Shown here: positions 49,067-60,350 of the stretch, one piece after another | How positions within the stretch are numbered: position 1 is the stretch's first letter | Layout of the letters: every line of letters starts with the position of its first letter | Assembly: GCA_963969345.1 (NCBI GenBank) | Contig: OZ017766.1 | Span: 5,518,001 to 5,582,000, forward strand | DNA length: 64,000 bases | Source of the DNA: Turbatrix aceti | Taxonomy: Eukaryota > Nematoda > Chromadorea > Rhabditida > Panagrolaimidae | Direction: 5' to 3' | Notes under the pieces: generated by a model | The model's input: only the letters and a program-made list of their open reading frames with translations | Database searches by the model: none | Told to the model about the DNA's origin: nothing | Translations under genes and position numbers: made by a program

Positions 49067-50701
49067 TTATGTTATTTCCTTCTTGTGCAGCACAGCTCGT
49101 AGATCGTTCAGCGTCTTGAGTAGTTTGGCGTACTGAAGTGCTGCTTCGTGATCGCCGACGGTGTTTGTGTTTGCCGCGTGAACAGCTCTTTCACGGACGC
49201 TCTTTTCCCAGGTATCAAAAAAGTTACTGTAAAATTTTTAAATAATTTATCTTCCTATCTGAAAATAATTTCTTACTGTATCTTCTTATCAGTCGGATTT
49301 TCTGGTTTCCGTGTTGTGTTTTTCGTTGGAAACGGAGGTTTCGGACGGTGTACCTTCCCCACAATTCTGTGGATATTTGGAACTTTGGCAAAAGGCTTCA
49401 GAATCTTGGATATAGGATGAGAGGTACCCGTCTTCAAAGTTGTCGCGTCATCTGGTTGATCGGGCGACGACAGAGGAATGAGAGTTTGCGGTGGGCGATG
49501 AGGAAACTGGTGGCGAGTCGGGTAGTTTTCGGCAAATTGATCTCGACGGGGTGGAATAACCAGGGGTGGAAGCGTGGACGACGCTTGTATCGGCAAAAGT
49601 TCTTCTGGCTCATCGTCTGGCGGATCGTACTCGTCCTCCGTGTACCGATGATAGGGATAGCGGGGAGTTGTGAGACTTTCGAGGTAAAGCAGCCCCTGAG
49701 CCTGCAGGGTAGCTGTTCTGTTGATTTCCTTCTTCAACTTTTCGGCTTCCCGAGTGAATCCATCTTCTTCCAGCCTTCGTAGCTGTTCGTCAGCAGTACT
49801 TACTCTAATGTGTAGAAATCGTTCATTTGGGTCGATTTCAGGCTCGCTCAGCGGGGACGGAACATGCTCACGTTCAGCAGATGTGTGAAAGGTGACAGTG
49901 ATATTTCCAGTTGGTTGATGCTCAGGTTCATCATCGAAATCCCTGGACAACTCAACGACGAGACCAAGTTCGCATCTCCTCGCGTAATCCTTGATAAAAG
50001 TTCGAAGGTTGCCAATTTGCTGCGAAACGTCAATTTCATTGACAATATCCAGGCAGGCATCGGAAGACGAACAACACTCCCTCAGCATGGAGCACTCATT
50101 TTCAATCCTCTTGGCGACGCCTTGGAAGCATCTTACCGGCACGCGTTGCATCGGATCACCCGTGAAGTTTTCGGCTTTAACGAGGGTTTTGGAACATTGA
50201 TCCATTTTTTCGAAGGATACTGGCATCGCACGTTCAACGAGACAGGAAAGAAGTTGTTCATTCTGCTGAGCTTCGAGTTTGTCGAGTTGTTGGTAGTAAT
50301 TTTGAAGCTCTTTATGGCACCGGTAGGCAACTCTAGATTTGTCAGTTTGATTCGCAGGTGGCAGCCAGAAAGGCATGGATCGGGAGTTTCCCATGCAAAG
50401 GCGTTCGTCAGTTCTCGCCAGTTGACGGCATTGCGTGTACTTTTCGCAGCTTGATTGGATGTCGGCCTGAAAGTTGGGGTACAAGAGGGTGACATTTGAC
50501 TAGGAAGAAGAACGTCCGGCGGATATCTGGGATCTGGGAATTACGATATCCGCGGATCCTGGATTAGAGATCGGATCTGGATAATCCGAAAAATTCGGAC
50601 AGTTACCCTTGATTCCAAGAACTTACCTGTGGAAATCCAAACGCATCGTCGACAAATACAGCAACACAGAAGATGAAGATATAAACCTGCCAGTAATCCA
50701 T
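49067..50701 (-). CDS. Large secreted cysteine-containing protein, unknown
   Basis: Three exons (50701-50627, 50466-49277, 49226-49067) join in frame to 474 residues. Exon 1 encodes a signal peptide (residues 1-22). Exon 2 has about 12 cysteines in its first 150 residues, including a CCSSSDAC cluster, then a long acidic, proline-rich and probably disordered region. The last exon is easy to miss because exon 2 appears to stop at a TAA (49273-49275), which is part of a GTAAG donor. Splicing a 50-bp intron adds 53 residues of clear coil-like sequence (WEKSVRERAVHAA, ALQYAKLLKTL) ending at TAA. No family is recognised. Confidence 0.82.
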
Positions 50702-52451
50702 GGAAGTACCGTAAATAATAAATGACCAATGTACTCAACCACCAAAAAATATGTATGTAGAACACAAAAATTGTTTCAATACCAACAGAAAAATTTAAAA
50801 AAAAACCAATAACAAAATGCTGGTTGCTGGAATTAGGAAAGGAGAAGAAAAAAAAATGGTCCGATTACATAAAAAATACCAAGTTTTTATCCGGTTGACA
50901 GTGAGCTGAGAGGCGCGCCGGAAGGCAGTCACTCAGGCTCACGATCGACCCAAATCAGAACCTCTTCTCATCCGTGGGCAGCGACTCACGCTGCGCAAAT
51001 AGACAACACGCAGCGCATGGGGCGTTTTATACCGTCATTTATGTTTTCTGTACTTTGTCTGGATGAGGCAAGACAAGTAAGTACAAGGCGACGACCTCCG
51101 TCTACGTATCTCGCCCTCCCCTCCCTTTCTTAACGACCCATGAAATATCCTCACTCCACGCACACTCATCGCTTCCGACAAGGCTTGCCAGGGGCAGATC
51201 GCGTCAAGGGGTTACGTTCATTGCTCATTGCCCCCCCCCCTCCTGCTGATTCGCAAACAGACACACGAAGGGGGTTACATTCATTGAGGATTAATCGGAG
51301 GTTTCAAAAAAACAAACACTTCAAAAATTAGACTTTAGACATTTTTGGTGATAGATGCAGCTTTTTAAAAAATTTGATTTGTTGGATAATAAAATTTGGT
51401 AGCTTATGATTTTTGACACTCACCTCCGGCAAATTTTGAATTCTCGTCTCTCGAACGGAAAAAAATTCAAAATTTGTTGATTTCTGTGATTTTTTGGGCG
51501 TTTCTAAATTTATTTCCAATTTTTTTCTCTTAAAACTTTTTTTCGAACTAAACTTTTTTTGTCAAGTTTCTAAACTTTTTCCATTTTTTTTCAATTTTCA
51601 TTTTTTTTGATAACATTCATTTTGTGCTTTTTTCAATGATTATCAAAAAATTATTTTCCACGCCGAAGAATAATTTCAAAAAAAGTTTTTTTTTCGTAAT
51701 CTTCATTTTTTATTGGACATCGTAAAATTTAAATTACTCGGATTAAAAACTGCGATTTAGGTTAAATTTGGTCATAAATCCTACTTTTGAGTTTTTTTTT
51801 AACTTTAGATCCTCAAAAGATCTAGATCTGGATCTCATTTGAACTTCTTGCAATCCTATCTCAATTCTGCAGACCAAATGATCACAATCTGCAAAAAAAG
51901 AAAAACACAAAACACATGTCTGGTGCAAAAACAATGCAAAACAGTCTCAAAAAATGAGTAAGAGCAAAAAAACGTGCCTTCGCGTACCAAAAAGTGAGTG
52001 ATCAACACCAGCATACAGTGGACCACGTGAAAAAAAGTGATAACAAAAAACAGCTGTATCATAATCAAACAAAAAGTTTGAAACGGTGAATCTTACGATC
52101 GAAAAAGCGCATGCGCGTATCCTTTTCGTTGTTCATGGTTCTTGACTGGAAAAATTTTATCACTTCGAAACCCGTGATCACGCGTGAGTTACGTCATGTA
52201 TCGTATCCGTGTTGTGTGTGACTGTTTGTCCTCATCATTTTTGTTCCTACTCTTTGACCACCGCCGATTTTTTTTTCGTGTCTGACTCTCCTTGTCTGGT
52301 TAGTGCAAAGCGGTTGTTTTTATTTCTGGCACGCTCATTCATGGTGGTGATGTGATTATTGTTCTCTTCTTTCGTGATGCTTTTCTTGTCTCCTTTATTT
52401 TGTCTGTTTTTTTAGGTAGATAGATCACTTGTGCCCTCAGACTTTTTCAAC
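50702..52451. other. Divergent non-coding interval
   Basis: About 1.75 kb between divergent genes. Visible are a run of about 10-11 C near 51231, a repeated GGGTTAC(G/A)TTCATTG near 51210 and 51270, and long A/T runs. No TATA box or gene is clear. Confidence 0.5.
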
Positions 52452-53055
52452 ATGGACGGGAATCCAAATAACACCGTCGTTTACAACTATTTTGTCAACC
52501 CAAACGAACAGTGAGTTGTTTTTTTTTGGATGTTTTTTGGAGTTTTTACGTGTTTTTTTTAGCAATAACGGTCAAAATGGGGAACAGGTTTGCTACCAAC
52601 AACCTTCCATGGGCACGGAGTCGGCAGAGGATCCGAACGGGCAACGACTCTCGGAGGATTCGGAACTGAATAGGATGGTTTTCGTCTCGGCACCTCCGAC
52701 ACCGTGTACCCCGACAAATAACGACGTCTTTCGCTCCCCTCCTCCCCCTCAGGCTCTTTCTCAGCCGCCGACGCAAATGCCCTCAAATGAGTACCTGCAG
52801 CGTTGCCAGCAACCGAATGCTACCGTATTTTTGCCTTCTCAGCCGACTTTCCAGTATTTCTACCCGCAAGTCGGTCAACACGTTGTTCGGGGTATGTCAT
52901 TTCCGGCTCCGGCTCCGAATATGTCGTATGCAACTGGAACCCCGGCTGGTATGCCTCAACCGATGCCGACAGCGCCTGGACCGCCACAGCAGTTTTTCTG
53001 TCAGCGACCGGTTCAGCCGGTGCAGAGCAGCGGCATGACTTTGAGGTCCTTGCTT

Positions 53056-53087
<32 letters not shown>

Positions 53088-54570
53088 GCCGGGTATGCGT
53101 GTTCAATTCAACGCTGCAGGAGCGTCTCTTCCGTCTCCGGTGTCCGCACCTGCACAGGAAAGTGAAGTGGTGAATTCTGAGGTGACAACGACGTCTTATG
53201 CGACGACACCCATCGCATCGCCGGGGGACCGTGCTTCTGGAAGCTCTGTTTCGACGCCGAATTCTTTGTCCCAGCAGAACTCGAATTCGAATTCGAGCTC
53301 AACTGGGGAACTTCAGACTGATTCACCCCATCTTCCACCGATTTCTTCGAATTCGAATTCGAATTCTGTGCCGGTGCAGAACAACTCTGAACCCAACGGG
53401 TTTCCGGCTGAAAATCATCCGCAACCCGTTCAGCAACAACAGCAGCAGCAACAACAACAGTCATCGGTTCCACCGACCCTGTTCCAACAATCTCAGCCTC
53501 AACCGTATTATCCTCCGCCGATGATGTATTCGGCCCCGAATCCGCCGCAACCCTTCATGCCGATGCCGTTTTCGCCATTTCCGCAGCAAAACTACATTTC
53601 GGCTCTGATTCAGCGCGCCGGAATGAATCCAATGATGAACTACGATCCCTACGCTGCCGTACTCCAGCAGAATTCGACATCCGGCGGTGGTGGGGGTGAG
53701 CATTACTACTTTTACGATGGAAAATTTGCTTCCAATCCTCTTGGCAAGGCGAACAAATGTTTTGTTGGGCGTCAGGTAATGGCTACACAATCCCATGCAC
53801 CGGACGTGCAGTGCATACTCGACAAGATGGGAATTTTCGTCAAAGATCCGGAGAAGAATGGCGGATCTTCGGCAATCAAGCCCGAGTCACTTGCACAATT
53901 GGGGCAACAACAAAATCTCATGAATATGATCGGTCTCGGCGCGATCAACAACAATGTCATCGCCGGTGCCGGTGCCGGTGATACCAAGAAAAAGTACAAT
54001 CGTAAACGTGAGTTTTTGGGTTCAGGATTGAACGTTGGTTTGTGTTCCTTCGCGAACGGATTGTTTTTAAAATTTATTTGTTTGCGTTCGTTTGCGAACA
54101 ACAGTTTTTTATGAATGAACTTTTATAAAAAAAAAGTTGGGGCAATCTTTTGAGAAAACGTGGAATACCCAATTCTTCGTTTTTTTTACTCTAGGGAACA
54201 AAATTTTGCACAATCGTTAAAAAAATCTGTTCGATGTTTGTTCGCAAACACGGTGAAAAATGTTCGCGTTCGTTCGATTCTTTGAACGAAATTTGATTTT
54301 TAAATTATTCATGTTCGTTCGCGAATTTTTTTTAAAGTTTTTATGCTTTTTTTGTTCTTTTTTTTAGCAGCTCGTCCGCCTCCGGTCTTGAACGTCCCCT
54401 GTCGATACTGCGAGCGAAAGTTTGCTACCCAGCATGGCATGCGCTCTCACTCTGCTCGCTGTCATCCGGATCTCCGCCACTACGATTGCCCGCTCTGCTC
54501 AGCGACGTACAACGACCCGTATGAACTCTCGAGTCACATGTCCGAAAATCACGTCGCTCCCAAGACTTGA
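52452..54570 (+). CDS. Gln-rich protein with two C2H2 zinc fingers
   Basis: Three exons (52452-52510, 52563-54007, 54368-54570) join in frame to 568 residues. The start is the ATG of MDGNPNNTVVYNYF. The body is rich in Gln, Pro, Ser and Asn with two pure Gln tracts of about 10 residues and an Asn-Ser repeat. Exon 3 holds two C2H2 fingers: CRYCERKFATQHGMRSH... and CPLCSATYNDPYELSSH.... A basic KKKYNRKR motif before the fingers may be a nuclear signal. It is therefore a probable sequence-specific transcription factor. The exon 3 acceptor is TAGCAG, so two sites 3 bp apart give proteins with or without one Ala. The reading continues in frame past the TGA (see findings). Confidence 0.82.
53050..53090 (+). 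repeat. First CAG/CAA glutamine tract
   Basis: Mixed CAG and CAA codons encode ten consecutive Gln in the zinc-finger protein. The interruptions by CAA would limit slippage. Confidence 0.8.
53430..53460 (+). repeat. Second CAG/CAA glutamine tract
   Basis: Mixed CAA and CAG codons encode a second Gln run in the same protein. Confidence 0.8.
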
Positions 54571-54925
54571 CGTCGTGCCAAGAATTACTGGTCCAATTTC
54601 TCGCATGATCTCTTCAACAGTGAGTCAGGGCATTTTTTTAAATTTATTTACATTTCTTGGTTTGTTCGACCTAGGCTTTTCAGTTTTTTTTATGTTTTGT
54701 AATAAGTGTCAAAAAAGTTTGATAATTTGTATCATTTGAGGGAAAACAGTTTTTATACCACGTTTTACAGGGAGGTGGGTGATTTATTTTGATCTGAGTT
54801 CCCGTTTGAGCCGTAAAACAGGAAAAAATCGGCCCAAACGAGAACTCAGATTTTGGTTAGTTAAATTTTCTATTATTAGTACAATCAACAATGCAACAAT
54901 AAGGTTTTTATATGCACGACGAAGA
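54571..54925. other. Convergent interval with hairpin
   Basis: Lies between the zinc-finger gene and the first receptor gene. Bases 54788-54813 and 54828-54853 are near-perfect inverse copies around a 14-base loop (CTGAGTTC...GAACTCAG). A minus-strand AATAAA at 54783-54788 may end the receptor transcript, so the hairpin could lie in its 3' UTR. Confidence 0.6.
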
Positions 54926-56964
54926 TCAGGAGGAGGAATCAATGTGAATGACTTCTTCCAGCATGAGATGCCTTTTCTTGTCAGGATGTTTGTTATTTTG
55001 ACAAAAAATGTATTTTCTAAGCCTTAGCAATTCGTCAAATTCTCGATGACGCTGGGCAAAGTAGATCATGGATTCGTAGACGTTCATGACCTGTCCGAAT
55101 CGAACGGCACCCTGGACGTCACCGAGACTGACCTGCAGGTGGCGCAGCAGAGTCGACGTGTACCGCTCTTGCTCCGTCTGCAGGATGCGACGAGATCTGT
55201 TGCTGAGGTTTTTGACGTTGGGATCACACATGGCGATGACCTTGATAAGGACGTACTCCTCCCGGGTCAGTTGATTCCGCCGAAATGGTTCGAGGACTCG
55301 AACAAAGACATCGAGTTCCAAGTTTTGGGGGGAGGGAATGGACTTGATCGGTTCGCTGCCATCGGGCATGACTACGACTTCTGAGTTTTGAACGTAGCTG
55401 TAGTAGGCACTCATTAGCTTGACGTTTATGAGTGCTGTGTGCCTGAGTAGTGCGACCTGCAATTTAAACAATTTAAATTAAATTCTGTTAGTTTTAAAAA
55501 AATGGACTGTATTTTTATTTTTTTATTTTGCGGTGAATCAAATAAAAAAATGAAAATAAAGTCAATTTTTTTGAAAAACTAACCTTTTCATCGTCACTTA
55601 GTTGGTTGAAAAATGGAAGAACCTTAGCCATTTCAATAGCAACGATTATGTCCAGAATTATCCAAAAATGTTTTCTACCTGCAAAATAAATAGAAAAGAT
55701 TAAAATTTTTTTGTTAAATTTTTTTGTAAAAACTTACGGTTGTTTTTGGGAGGTGACATAGGATTGCCATTGCTGTCATGTAAAATCATCGCATTCTTAC
55801 AGTTAGTGTGCATCGGAGGAGACATCCGATTGTCATCGACGTCTGACAAAATCTCGTGCTTTACCTGGTGTCCAAATCTGAAATAATTATGGCATGGCGG
55901 CGGCGTGTTGTCGATATTTTCTTTCAGACTACGCCTTCCATATTTTTCGACATTTCCGAGTTCTAGCTTTGACTTGATAACGTCCGCAATCGACGCGTGA
56001 AACAGTTCAAATGGTCGATAGTCGGATTCCCTGAGTTGCTGAACTTTTAGTTCGAGGAAACAGAGGTAGTCAATGTCTCGGGATTGCTGAGTTTGTATGG
56101 ACACGGGTAGTTTCTTGATTGCGATTGAGTTTACGCCACCGTCGGATAGGAGATTTCTTTTACGGGTTTCGACGAATTCGATCATAGTGTCATGGCTGAT
56201 GCCGTCCTGTGGTTTCATCGCTGTCGGGGTCATGCCCATTATGATGCAACGATTGAGCCGACATGCTCGGCACCTCAGCACTTCGCAGTTACCGTTGCCA
56301 CCTTTGCATTCGTATTTCTTAAGACCCAGAATTGATCGTCGAAAAAATGTTCGACATCCTGCGCAGGATGCGACGCCGTAGTGACAGGTGTGAGCGTCTG
56401 CGCCACAAATTAGACAGTATTTTGGTGCCGCAAAGTCAGGTAATAGTTTTTGGAGGTCAATGTTCTGAAATGGAATCAAGGATAGGTTTTGTTGTTGGTT
56501 AAAGATGTCTGATGTAGGGGTACAATATTCCATTTATATACTATTATAGCTTGATAAATATAACTATTATTATAGCTAGTAAATAAAATGTTTCAATGTG
56601 TTGAAAAACGCTAGTGCAGGTGCACCGACAAAAAACCACGCTGGCGTTTTTGCTCGACTTTGATACTATGCGAAGGCCATTGCCATGGTTTTTTTCTTTG
56701 TAGCTTACATATTTTTAAATTGTTTTTAGTACTATTTTTATAAATACCATAGCCTTGAAAATGAGTGCATGCCTGACAGAAAACTATTGTTGTTTAATCG
56801 CTTAACGATCCCATCCCTATACGAAATTGTTCCTGATGTGCACAAAAAAAACCAACCCTTGTGTTCTGGTTCATATTATCATCGGTTGCTTCGTAAACTT
56901 CTAAGCTTGATCCCGGTTGCCATGGAAGCACGGGCAACTTCGTCTCAACCGTTGCATAGTCCAT
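54926..56964 (-). CDS. Nuclear hormone receptor, array copy 1
   Basis: Four exons (56964-56857, 56464-55738, 55678-55584, 55456-54926) join in frame to 486 residues. The DNA-binding domain starts at about residue 53 with CLICGADAHTCHYG and the P-box region CAGCRTFFRRS. The second finger is shorter than usual (Cys-x6-Cys-x4-Cys-x2-Cys). Exons 3 and 4 encode a ligand-binding domain (MAKVLPFFNQL, ALLRHTALINVKLMSAYYS). It should act in the nucleus as a transcription factor of the expanded nematode receptor group. Exon 1 is supported by comparison with copy 3 and a TATA box (57043-57049); its GTTGGT donor is weak, and an alternative start at 56533 reads directly into exon 2. Confidence 0.85.
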
Positions 56965-58304
56965 TCAAGCTGAAAAAAAGTGTAAACAATGCACGTACAA
57001 CTATGAAACAATACAAATTAAAACAAATTTGAAATCATGCACTTTTATAAACAGGAACACAGTGAAATGAGAAACTTTTGCACGCCAGAAAGAAATCAAT
57101 GAACGACTGGACGCTGGATTACGTGAAATTTTGCACGACCGGTAAAACAAATATAAACATAGCATTTTACGTGCTTTTGAAGCGAATGTCGCTGATCATT
57201 GCAGTCTCCGTGTAAGCTTGCTAATGGACGAACCTTCCCTTCCTGCCGCCTGTACGCAACAACGCGCGCGCGCACCGCACTCATCAGGACAGGGGGATTG
57301 AATTTACCAAAAAGGAAAGGAAGCATTTTGTTCCTACCTCCCTCCCGAGGTGCCTCTGTTGACTTATTTATATTCACAAACGATGAGTAACACGCACGTG
57401 TTCACCGGGACCTGGACCACCAGCTGGTACATCTGGCGTCATCACGGCGTAGTGGACGTGCACGCAAATGAATGTCAGAGGGGATAGGATGTACGGGAAG
57501 AGAAATATCATATATCATATAAACGGTTGGTAAATCCCTGTGCTGACTACCCATTTTGCGTGGTGAGTATTAATCGTGTTTTGGATACCCCCCACACAAA
57601 ATACATCACAGTCAAGTATAGAATCTGCAGGTAAAACAATGTAATGCATGCTTGTTTTAATTTTTTTGATAACATCGTTTTGACATACATACTTACATTG
57701 GATACATTAGAGTGGGGGTGGACTGATGAACACATGTGAACTAATAAGTGCAGCAACAACAGCGCAAGGACTTAGATAAATACAAAAGGAGTCAAGGTAA
57801 CATTTCATGTCAGTGGAAGAAGTGGTACATCAGATTAGGACCCTTGAAAGGTAATACTAATTATAACCGGTTGTGTTGTGAATCTCGAGTTTACAACACG
57901 CGGGAAGGGAGAGAAACACAATTGTAATTCAATGATGACGAGAGTGATGATGGCCAACGGATACTATTCCAAGGCCAGGGTTCCGTTCGCACTTTCGATT
58001 GGACAAACGACATGGCGGACATTCAAGATATTTAGTTTAAATGTACGTATGTACATACAAAATAGCAGTCCGATTTGTTTTGTGGTAACAGATTTGACTA
58101 AACTAATTGCACCGGGGACTGACGTAAAAGGGACGTCTAAATTTTGTTTTTCATTTATTGTAAACATACAAAAGAACAATGCTGAAAACAATTACAACAA
58201 ACATTTATAGGAAATATGAGATATTGAATGCAACTCAATTCATAACACAACAATTATGTAGGAAGGTACGTAAATACAATGAGGATCAGGTATATTATGA
58301 AACA
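56965..58304. other. Interval between receptor copies 1 and 2
   Basis: Promoter of copy 1 with a TATA box at 57043-57049, a CGCGCGCGC run near 57262, and the 3' flank of copy 2. It is part of the 3.39-kb tandem unit, so open frames here are repeated around 60.5-61.6 kb without being genes. Confidence 0.6.
57043..57049 (-). promoter_or_regulatory. TATA box of receptor copy 1
   Basis: TATAAAA on the minus strand, 79 bp before the exon 1 ATG; repeated at 60429-60435 before copy 2. Confidence 0.65.
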
Positions 58305-60350
58305 TTACTCGTTGCCGATGACTTCATCCAACATCTGATGGGGTCTCGGAGGTTTCTTGTCCGGGCGTTTTTCCTTATGGGTTTGATAAAATACATGCTG
58401 TTTCAACTTGAGAATTGCATCAAATTCTCGATGACGCTGGGCAAAGTAGATCATGGATTCGTAGACGTTCATGACCTGTCCGAATCGAACGGCACCCTGG
58501 ACGTCACCGAGACTGACCTGCAGGTGGCGCAGCAGAGTCGACGTGTACCGCTCTTGCTCCGTCTGCAGGATGCGACGAGATCTGTTGCTGAGGTTTTTGA
58601 CGTTGGGATCACACATGGCGATGACCTTGATGAGGACGTACTCCTCCCGGGTCAGTTGATTCCGCCGAAATGGTTCGAGGACTCGAACAAAGACATCGAG
58701 TTCCAAGTTTTGCGGGGGAGGGAATGGACTTGATCGGTTCGCTGCCATCGGGCATGACTACGACTTCTGAGTTTTGAACGTAGCTGTAGTAGGCACTCAT
58801 TAGCTTGACGTTTATGAGTGCTGTGTGCCTGAGTAGTGCGACCTGCAATTTAAACAATTTAAATTAAATTCTGTTAGTTATAAAAAATGGACTGTATTTT
58901 TATTTTTTTATTTTGCGGTGAATCAAATAAAAAAATGAAAATTAAGTCAATTTTTTTGAAACACTAACCTTTTCATCGTCACTTAGTTGGTTGAAAAATG
59001 GAAGAACCTTAGCCATTTCAATAGCAACGATTATGTCCAGGATTATCCAAAAATGCTTTCTACCTGCAAAAAAAAATAAAAAAGATTACAATTTTTTTAT
59101 TTTTTTTTGTACAAACTTACGATTGTTTTTTGGAGGCGACATAGGATTGCCGTTGCTGTCATGTAAAATCATCGCGTTCTCACAGTTAGCATGCATCGGA
59201 GGAGACATCCGATTGTCATCGACGTCTGACAAAATCTCGTGCTTTACCTGGTGTCCAAATCTAAAATAATTATGGCACGGCGGCGGCGTGTTGTCGATAT
59301 TTTCTTTCAGACTACGCCTTCCATATTTTTCGACATTTCCGAGTTCTAGCTTTGACTTGATAACGTCCGCAATCGACGCGTGAAACAGTTCAAATGGTCG
59401 ATAGTCGGATTCCCTGAGTTGCTGAACTTTGAGTTCGAGGAAACAGAGGTAGTCAATGTCTCGGGATTGCTGAGTTTGTATGGACACGGGTAGTTTCTTG
59501 ATTGCGATCGAGTTTACGCCACCGTCGGATAGGAGATTTCTCTTACGGGTTTCGACGAATTCGATCATTGATGTCGTGCGCTGATGCCGTCCTGTGGCTT
59601 TCATCGCTGTCGGGGTCATGCCCATCATGATGCAACGATTGAGCCGACAAGCTCGGCACCTCAGCACTTCGCAGTTACCGTTGCCACCTTTGCATTCGTA
59701 TTTCTTAAGACCCAGAATTGATCGTCGAAAAAATGTTCGACATCCTGCGCAGGATGCGACGCCGTAGTGACAGGTGTGAGCGTCTGCGCCACAAATTAGA
59801 CAGTATTTTGGTGCCGCAAAGTCAGGTAATAGTTTTTGGAGGTCAATGTTCTGAAATGGAATCTGGGATAGGTTTTGTTGTTGGTTAAAGATGTCTGATG
59901 TAGGGGTACAATATTCCATTTTTATACTATTATAGCTTGATAAATATAACTATTATTATAGCTAGTCAATAAAATATTTCAATGTGTTGAAAAACGCTAG
60001 TGCAGGTGCACCGACAAAAAACCACGCTGGCGTTTTTGCTCGACTTTGATACTATGCGAAGGCCATTGCCATGGTTTTTTTCTTTGTAGCTTACATATTT
60101 TTAAATTGTTTTTAGTACTATTTTCATAAATACCATAGCCTTGAAAATGAGTGCGTGCCTGACAGAAAACTATTGTTGTTTAATCGCTTAACGATCCCAT
60201 CCCTATACGAAATTGTTCCTGATGTGCACAAAAAAAACCAACCCTTGTGTTCTGGTTCATATTATCATCGGTTGCTTCGTAAACTTCTAAGCTTGATCCC
60301 GGTTGCCATGGAAGCACGGGCAACTTCGTCTCCACCGTTGCATAGTCCAT
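58305..60350 (-). pseudogene. Nuclear hormone receptor, array copy 2, frameshifted chimera
   Basis: Same exon layout as copy 1 (60350-60243, 59850-59121, 59063-58969, 58842-58305). The first three exons and most of the fourth are nearly identical to copy 1, but the last 40 or so codons and the 3' flank match copy 3. A one-base insertion near 58712, in a G-run after the PIKSIPSP motif, shifts the ligand-binding frame, so most of that domain is lost unless the base is an error. A second local disturbance near 59570-59600 changes about ten residues between the DNA-binding and ligand-binding domains but restores frame. It is probably a recent pseudogene. Confidence 0.82.

Larger units (their letters stand above)
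55036..58420. repeat. Tandem duplication unit, first copy (3.39 kb)
   Basis: Nearly identical to 58421-61813. It starts inside the last exon of receptor copy 1, covers the rest of that gene and its upstream region, and ends inside the last exon of copy 2. Confidence 0.92.

Noticed and set aside
57096..57377. Open frames conserved exactly between the two tandem units (also near 60482-60763)
   Set aside because: Identity is explained by recent duplication of non-coding DNA; copy 3's diverged upstream region does not keep them open.
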